A stretch of DNA of 7,313 nucleotides from Anaerosporobacter mobilis DSM 15930 (GTDB taxonomy: Bacteria; Bacillota; Clostridia; Lachnospirales; Lachnospiraceae), in contig NZ_FRCP01000035.1 in the NCBI RefSeq assembly GCF_900142955.1, positions 1 to 7,313 of the forward strand. Reading direction: 5' to 3'. This document shows positions 6,173-7,313 of this stretch, in pieces; positions within the stretch are counted from its first letter, which is position 1; the number at the start of each line of letters is the position of its first letter. Both the position numbers and the translations under genes were made by a program. Below the pieces are notes generated by a model. That model saw only the letters and a program-made list of their open reading frames with translations, was not told where the DNA came from and made no database searches.

Positions 6173-6664
6173 TTATTTAAAATACAAATCAAAGGATTCG
6201 TTATATTTGGTATCAAGTATATAGATATCAAGTATATAATCGTTATTATTAATATTTTGTTTAAATATTCTTGGTTCTATATCATTTCCCGTAACCTTTA
6301 GCGTATACGAACTACACCTCATTTGGGTATTGTCTCCATATACTATAATAAGATTTACGTATTGAGAAGTTTGATACAAAGCAATTTTTTGATTATTCTT
6401 AGGTAATATTTTCGTTCCACCAAAAAACTTATCATCTTCGAATATATCTAAGTATATATTTTCATTATCACGTCCTAGGTACGCCAAATAATTATCATTT
6501 TTCTCTTGTTGAACAACTCTATATTCACAATTAATTCTATACTTATCTTGAATAAAATCTTCTGGTTTTACTCTATCATCTTTTAAATAGTAAAGTGCTG
6601 ATGTAATAATTAATACACTTAAAATATCTATAAGTATTATTTCAACTTTACTTCTTTTCTTCAA
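6173..6664 (-). CDS. Small membrane-anchored protein of unknown function, 163 aa
   Basis: I do not recognise this protein. It starts with a short basic stretch (MKKRSK), then one hydrophobic segment (about 8-26), then a polar, Asn/Asp/Tyr-rich domain of about 135 residues. The domain is probably outside the cell, tethered by the segment, which has no lipobox Cys. Beta-rich runs such as YRVVQQEK and YVNLIIVYGD suggest a small beta fold. The start codon is TTG at 6664, supported by AGAGGTGAT (6668-6676), a near-perfect Shine-Dalgarno sequence, and by a promoter at 6696-6724. A 15-bp in-frame duplication gives YILDI-YILDT near the C-terminus. It lies 180 bp upstream of the regulator gene in the same direction. 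It may be unrelated to the ABC module, or an accessory surface protein of it. Confidence 0.75.
   Translation of the reverse strand: MKKRSKVEIILIDILSVLIITSALYYLKDDRVKPEDFIQDKYRINCEYRVVQQEKNDNYLAYLGRDNENIYLDIFEDDKFFGGTKILPKNNQKIALYQTSQYVNLIIVYGDNTQMRCSSYTLKVTGNDIEPRIFKQNINNNDYILDIYILDTKYNESFDLYFK
6211..6238 (-). repeat. In-frame 15-bp tandem duplication
   Basis: TATCAAGTATATA occurs at 6211-6223 and again at 6226-6238, a 15-bp period. In the encoded protein this gives YILDI followed by YILDT. It keeps the reading frame and looks like a recent slippage duplication. Confidence 0.7.
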
Positions 6665-6695
6665 CCAATCACCTCTGTCAATGTATGATATCCAT

Positions 6696-6724
6696 ATTAT
6701 CCTATTAGTTGATTTAAATTACAA
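6696..6724 (-). promoter_or_regulatory. Promoter of the small membrane protein gene
   Basis: On the minus strand TTGTAA (6719-6724), 17 bases and GATAAT (6696-6701) match the -35 and -10 consensus at four and five of six positions. The start site would be near 6689, about 25 nt before the TTG start codon, leaving just enough leader for the ribosome binding site. Confidence 0.5.
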
Positions 6725-6735
6725 TATTTTGTTTT

Positions 6736-6765
6736 AAAAAAGTGCTTAACCAATGAGCGAAACAC
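6736..6765 (-). terminator. Weak terminator-like hairpin
   Basis: On the minus strand GTGTTT (6760-6765) can pair with AAGCAC (6742-6747), including one G-U pair, and is followed directly by six T residues (6736-6741). The stem is short and the loop 12 bases, so it is at best a backup terminator for the upstream rrn operon. Confidence 0.25.
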
Positions 6766-6846
6766 CTTTATCAATTTACTAACCCATACACAAATATATT
6801 TATATGTAAAAACACCGAACCATACAGTTAAGCGTTATCCGTATCT

Positions 6847-6914
6847 AGTCACTTAAATGGCCTAATTACTTCAGTTACTCAATTACTTTAGTGACCTAAT
6901 CACTCCTGTATACA
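6847..6914. repeat. Degenerate 17-bp tandem repeats, about four units
   Basis: Units begin at 6847, 6864, 6881 and 6898 with a 17-bp period. The second (AATTACTTCAGTTACTC) and third (AATTACTTTAGTGACCT) agree at 13 of 17 positions, the first agrees with the third at 12, and the fourth at about 9. They lie just downstream of the rrn terminator in otherwise empty intergenic DNA. Their function is unknown. Confidence 0.5.
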
Positions 6915-6927
6915 ACTAAACACATGC

Positions 6928-6963
6928 AAAAAAAGCCATTAATCAATTACGATTAATGGCTTT
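6928..6963 (-). terminator. Rho-independent terminator of the upstream rRNA operon
   Basis: AAAGCCATTAATC (6932-6944) and GATTAATGGCTTT (6951-6963) form a perfect 13-bp stem with a 6-base loop. On the minus strand the stem runs into a T7 tract (6928-6934). It lies about 55 bases after the 23S 3' end, with no 5S gene in between. The plus-strand side is also T-rich, so it could act in both directions. Confidence 0.9.
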
Positions 6964-7017
6964 CCTTTTCTTATATCTTCAAAACTACACATTGAATTTT
7001 TGTCAGATCATTCTTTT

Positions 7018-7313
7018 GGTTAAGCCCTCGACCTATTAGTAACAGTCAACTACATGTGTTACCACACTTCCATCTCTGTCCTATCAACCTGATCGTCTTT
7101 CAGGGGTCTTACTAGCTTGTGCTATGGGATATCTTATCTTGAGGGGGGCTTCACGCTTAGATGCCTTCAGCGTTTATCCCTTCCAAACTTGGCTACTCGG
7201 CCATGCACTTGGTAATGCAACCGATACACCAGAGGTTCGTCCAACCCGGTCCTCTCGTACTAAGGTCAGCTCCTCTCAAATATCCTACGCCTACGCCGGA
7301 TAGGGACCGAACT
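7018..7313 (-). rRNA. rrl: 23S rRNA gene, 3' end (partial)
   Basis: The minus strand ends with CTAATAGGTCGAGGGCTTAACC, the conserved 3' terminus of Firmicute 23S rRNA; the mature end is estimated at about 7018. The universally conserved sarcin-ricin loop, AGTACGAGAGGACCGG, is seen at 7246-7261. The 5' part of the gene lies beyond the right edge. A short A/T-rich spacer containing TGTAGTTTTGAAGATAT follows, then the terminator. No 5S gene follows within this window. Confidence 0.97.

Noticed and set aside
6742..6833. Distant inverted pair GCTTAAC (6744-6750) and GTTAAGC (6827-6833)
   Set aside because: Seven matching bases about 76 bases apart in A/T-rich DNA are expected by chance, and no structure or target-site duplication supports a mobile element.
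6665..7017. Possible 5S rRNA or tRNA gene after the 23S gene
   Set aside because: The conserved 5S core and tRNA T-loop sequences were looked for on the minus strand and not found; only the terminator and repeats are present.
1..7313. CRISPR array, insertion sequence or prophage
   Set aside because: No regularly spaced identical repeats, transposase or integrase gene, or terminal inverted repeats were seen.

Overview
The window is low-GC DNA with the character of an anaerobic Firmicute. The 23S end, the 16S start and the style of the sensor kinase suggest a clostridium, probably of the Lachnospiraceae, but the species cannot be named from this sequence. Every supported gene lies on the minus strand, so the biological order runs from high to low coordinates.

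The two ends belong to two different ribosomal RNA operons in the same orientation. The right edge (about 7018-7313) is the 3' end of a 23S rRNA gene, followed by a strong terminator (6928-6963) with no 5S gene in between. The left edge (about 1-14) is the first bases of a 16S rRNA gene, preceded by a leader of about 600 bp. That leader carries three good tandem promoters (585-613, 465-493, 370-398), a boxA-like element and small hairpins. The window is therefore the complete spacer between two tandem rrn operons.

The spacer holds two units. First comes a lone small membrane-anchored protein of unknown function (6173-6664, TTG start, own promoter). Then comes a four-gene module: an OmpR-type response regulator (5318-5992), a sensor kinase with almost no extracellular loop (4202-5221), a MacB/LolD-like ABC ATPase (3386-4087) and an 856-residue FtsX-type permease with two large outside domains (814-3384). 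The module ends at a perfect 13-bp terminator (756-788).

The layout is that of the peptide-sensing and detoxification modules of Firmicutes (Bce-, Vra- and Cpr-like). In those systems the kinase is too small outside the membrane to bind a ligand, and the transporter is thought to inform it. The regulator then switches on the transporter genes. A perfect palindrome at 4219-4234, similar to the published BceR-type operator, lies at the 3' end of the kinase gene upstream of the ABC genes. Between it and a TATAAT box lacking a good -35 is a second large dyad (4129-4179). Together these suggest that the ABC genes have their own activator-dependent promoter. The substrate is unknown, and the permease architecture is not that of BceB.
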